Positions 62,296 to 64,000 of a stretch of 64,000 nt of DNA are shown piece by piece. The notes beneath the pieces were generated by a model. The model made no database searches, was not told the DNA's origin, and saw only the letters and a program-made list of their open reading frames with translations. Source of the stretch: Megaustenia siamemsis (Eukaryota > Mollusca > Gastropoda > Stylommatophora > Ariophantidae); assembly GCA_032433765.1 (NCBI GenBank), contig JAVIAB010000024.1, forward strand, positions 14,008,126-14,072,125, written 5' to 3'. The translations under genes were made by a program, and so were the position numbers. How positions within the stretch are numbered: position 1 is the stretch's first letter; each line of letters opens with the position of its first letter.

Positions 62296-63319
62296 TAACA
62301 CGTTTTCTAACATTTATCGACAATGGGGTGCCTCAGGTGAACAAAAATGGACACCCAGGTACACCTGCTCAGTCATTCTATAAACGAATCCACCATTCGA
62401 TCAGTCTATTAGCTCAAACAACAATTATTAAATTTATGAGCCGTGTAATTACTATGTAAATTAACGGCATCAGGGCATAAAGTTTGTTAAATTCTATTAA
62501 TTGACGTGTTTGATAATTTATAATTTACAAAAAATAACTAGTTAATCAATATATGGAACTTGTAATGGAAGAAAATACATAAATGGGGACATGATTTGTA
62601 TTTGAAAAGAAAAAAAATGTTCAATATTGCGAAAGCTGCACGCTTGAAAGAAAATCTCAATTTTATAAAGACGTCGAGGAATTTCTTTTAATTTTCAGTC
62701 ACTAATGAAAGTGATAAAAAAAAATCCACGGTGATAAAGAATGAGGATGAAGTAGTAAAACAAAGAACAAGATGCATAAATGGGGAACATGAACATTAAC
62801 ATGAAATAAAGGACGAGACAACGAAGATATTGGAAAATTGAACGATATAAAGAAGAAAACAAATTAGCAAAAATAAAAAATAAAAACAGAATGAATGAGA
62901 TTTTAAGATGGATAAAAAGAGCAAAATTAAAGAAAGAGCATGCGAGAAAAGAGAGAGAAAGACTACAAAAGATTTAAACTTAAGAGGATATCCTGAACTA
63001 CTTGTTATCCGGAGTGCATCTCATAATCAGCTATTTCGTTCACTGATTTTTTTTTTTTTTCAATCACTCACATTCCTAAATTACCACATTAACCGTCTTT
63101 CGTTAAATATTTTGGGGACATTCATTCTAAAAGCGAATATTTGTCTCTAATCCCTCACATGTTTTGTAAGCCCATCTTTCTGACGTTATCACCACAATAA
63201 TCTCTCTTCACGTATCCATTATTACAAATGTAAGCGCCACTTTATTTTACTGCAGCTTATATTTTTTTTTATAAGAGTAATAGAACAATACTTGCTACTC
63301 TTTTGTTTACGATAAGAGT
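62296..63319. other. no recognised feature
   Basis: AT-rich unique-looking DNA with A- and T-runs. An 80-codon plus frame (62908-63150) is Lys-rich and resembles nothing known to me. Confidence 0.35.
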
Positions 63320-63660
63320 ATATACCTGCTACTGTGTGCAGCAAACAGTTGCTCTGCTGCCTTGCAGGTAAGCTCGGGAGAGTAAAAGGCTAAGGGAGGG
63401 TAGCCTAAAGTAAAACAACCCCACTGCCTTGTGGGTGAGACGTTTTAGTCAAAGGCTAGCGGAGCCTACCGTAAACAAACCGGCGGAAGGCAACAGAAAA
63501 CCACCGTCGCAATTTCTTTGTACAATCATAAATCGCCAAGAAGAGTAATGAAAGCGTTCTGAAAGAGGCCAAAGCAAAAAGAGAGCTAATATCCAATATT
63601 AGGAAGAAACAATCATCACTTTTTGGCCATATAATGGGAAGAGAAAAGCTAGAATATATT
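63320..63660 (+). mobile_element. second copy of the leader plus L-B composite
   Basis: CTGCTACTGTGTGCAGCAAA, GGTAAGCTCGGGAGAGTAAA, CCCACTGCCTTGTGGGTGAG, GGAAGGCAACAGAAAACCAC and TGTACAATCATAAATCGCCA, joined at AAGAAGAGTAATG to the L-B tail (FFGHI...REKLEYI region). The 3' end is cut by an S2. It retains 19 bases at the junction that the copy at 23832 lacks. Confidence 0.8.
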
Positions 63661-63996
63661 AGGGAAAGGTAAAAGTAAAGTACGAGACTTGAACCGGCGT
63701 CTTAGCACGCGAGTTTACACCCATATGTGCTCGGCCGCCTATCCAGAAATGTTCTGATATTTCTGTATAGTGTAGCCTCAAGCATCGAAACTCAAATGCG
63801 AAGCGACATTCCTCACCTTCCCAGGATAATACCCTGGTACCCATTTCTGCCAACGGCTGGGTCGACCGTGGGGGTATTTTTTTTTTTTCCAACCACGAGT
63901 ACAATTCACACTGCTCCCAGCGGGAATCGAACACGGGTTGTCCGAACGTCGGTAGTCTAGTCGGGTGGTTTTCCCAACTAGGCTACCTAGGCCCCC
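63661..63996 (-). mobile_element. S2 tRNA-derived SINE, near full length
   Basis: In reverse: GGGGGCCTAGGTAGCCTAGT (A box), CCCGTGTTCGATTCCCGC (intact B box), the T/A-run, and the S2 body to CAAGTCTCGTACTTTACTTT. Best-preserved B box of the five S2 copies. Confidence 0.85.
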
Positions 63997-64000
63997 GATT

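Overview
This is repeat-dominated animal nuclear DNA, not bacterial or viral. Signs are tRNA-derived SINEs with A and B boxes, many 5'-truncated LINE (non-LTR retrotransposon) ends with short-repeat tails, target-site duplications (TSDs), long satellites, and one exon with good splice sites. The mix recalls a mollusc or other marine lophotrochozoan, but that is an impression; the sequence does not prove it. Family names used here (L-A to L-P, S1 to S7, R4, R5) are mine.

Host coding content is very low. The best piece is a 141-bp minus-strand exon (6400-6540) with a perfect CAG/GTGAGT donor, whose 47 codons resemble the extracellular ligand-binding domain of a GABA-B receptor subunit. A second candidate on the same strand is a cysteine-rich, N-glycosylation-rich open segment (about 20074-20735). 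Both would sit in introns of many kilobases packed with repeats; whether they belong to one gene is unknown.

Layout: 0-4.6 kb, S3, an RTE-like LINE end, an RNase H LINE carrying a 47-bp array, and LINEs L-G and L-D. 4.9-6.1 kb, GGAA array. 6.2-6.6 kb, the exon. 7.1-11.6 kb, 35-bp array, S2, L-A, then about 100 copies of a 25-bp repeat. 11.7-26.2 kb, a mosaic of nested SINEs and LINEs with small arrays and the Cys-rich segment. 26.3-33.1 kb, an 83-bp satellite of about 82 copies with higher-order duplication. 33.3-38.3 kb, LINE end running into a GAA tract, R4, a fold-back element, S1 and a purine-rich array. 38.35-40.37 kb, a 39-bp array that reads in frame into a LINE reverse transcriptase. 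42.07-44.43 kb, a very uniform 62-bp satellite. 44.5-51.5 kb, LINE and SINE ends with small arrays. 51.75-55.3 kb, 39-bp and 42-bp arrays, the second split by a LINE. 55.8-64 kb, inverted LINE copies, nested LINEs and SINEs with clear TSDs.

Two themes stand out. Several tandem arrays have units that are pieces of LINE C-terminal coding sequence, so LINE ends appear to seed minisatellites. The insertions are also nested in an order that TSDs let one read: SINE in LINE, LINE in LINE, LINE in minisatellite, and a deletion-derivative LINE in SINE. By my coordinates tandem arrays make up roughly 23 kb of the 64 kb.
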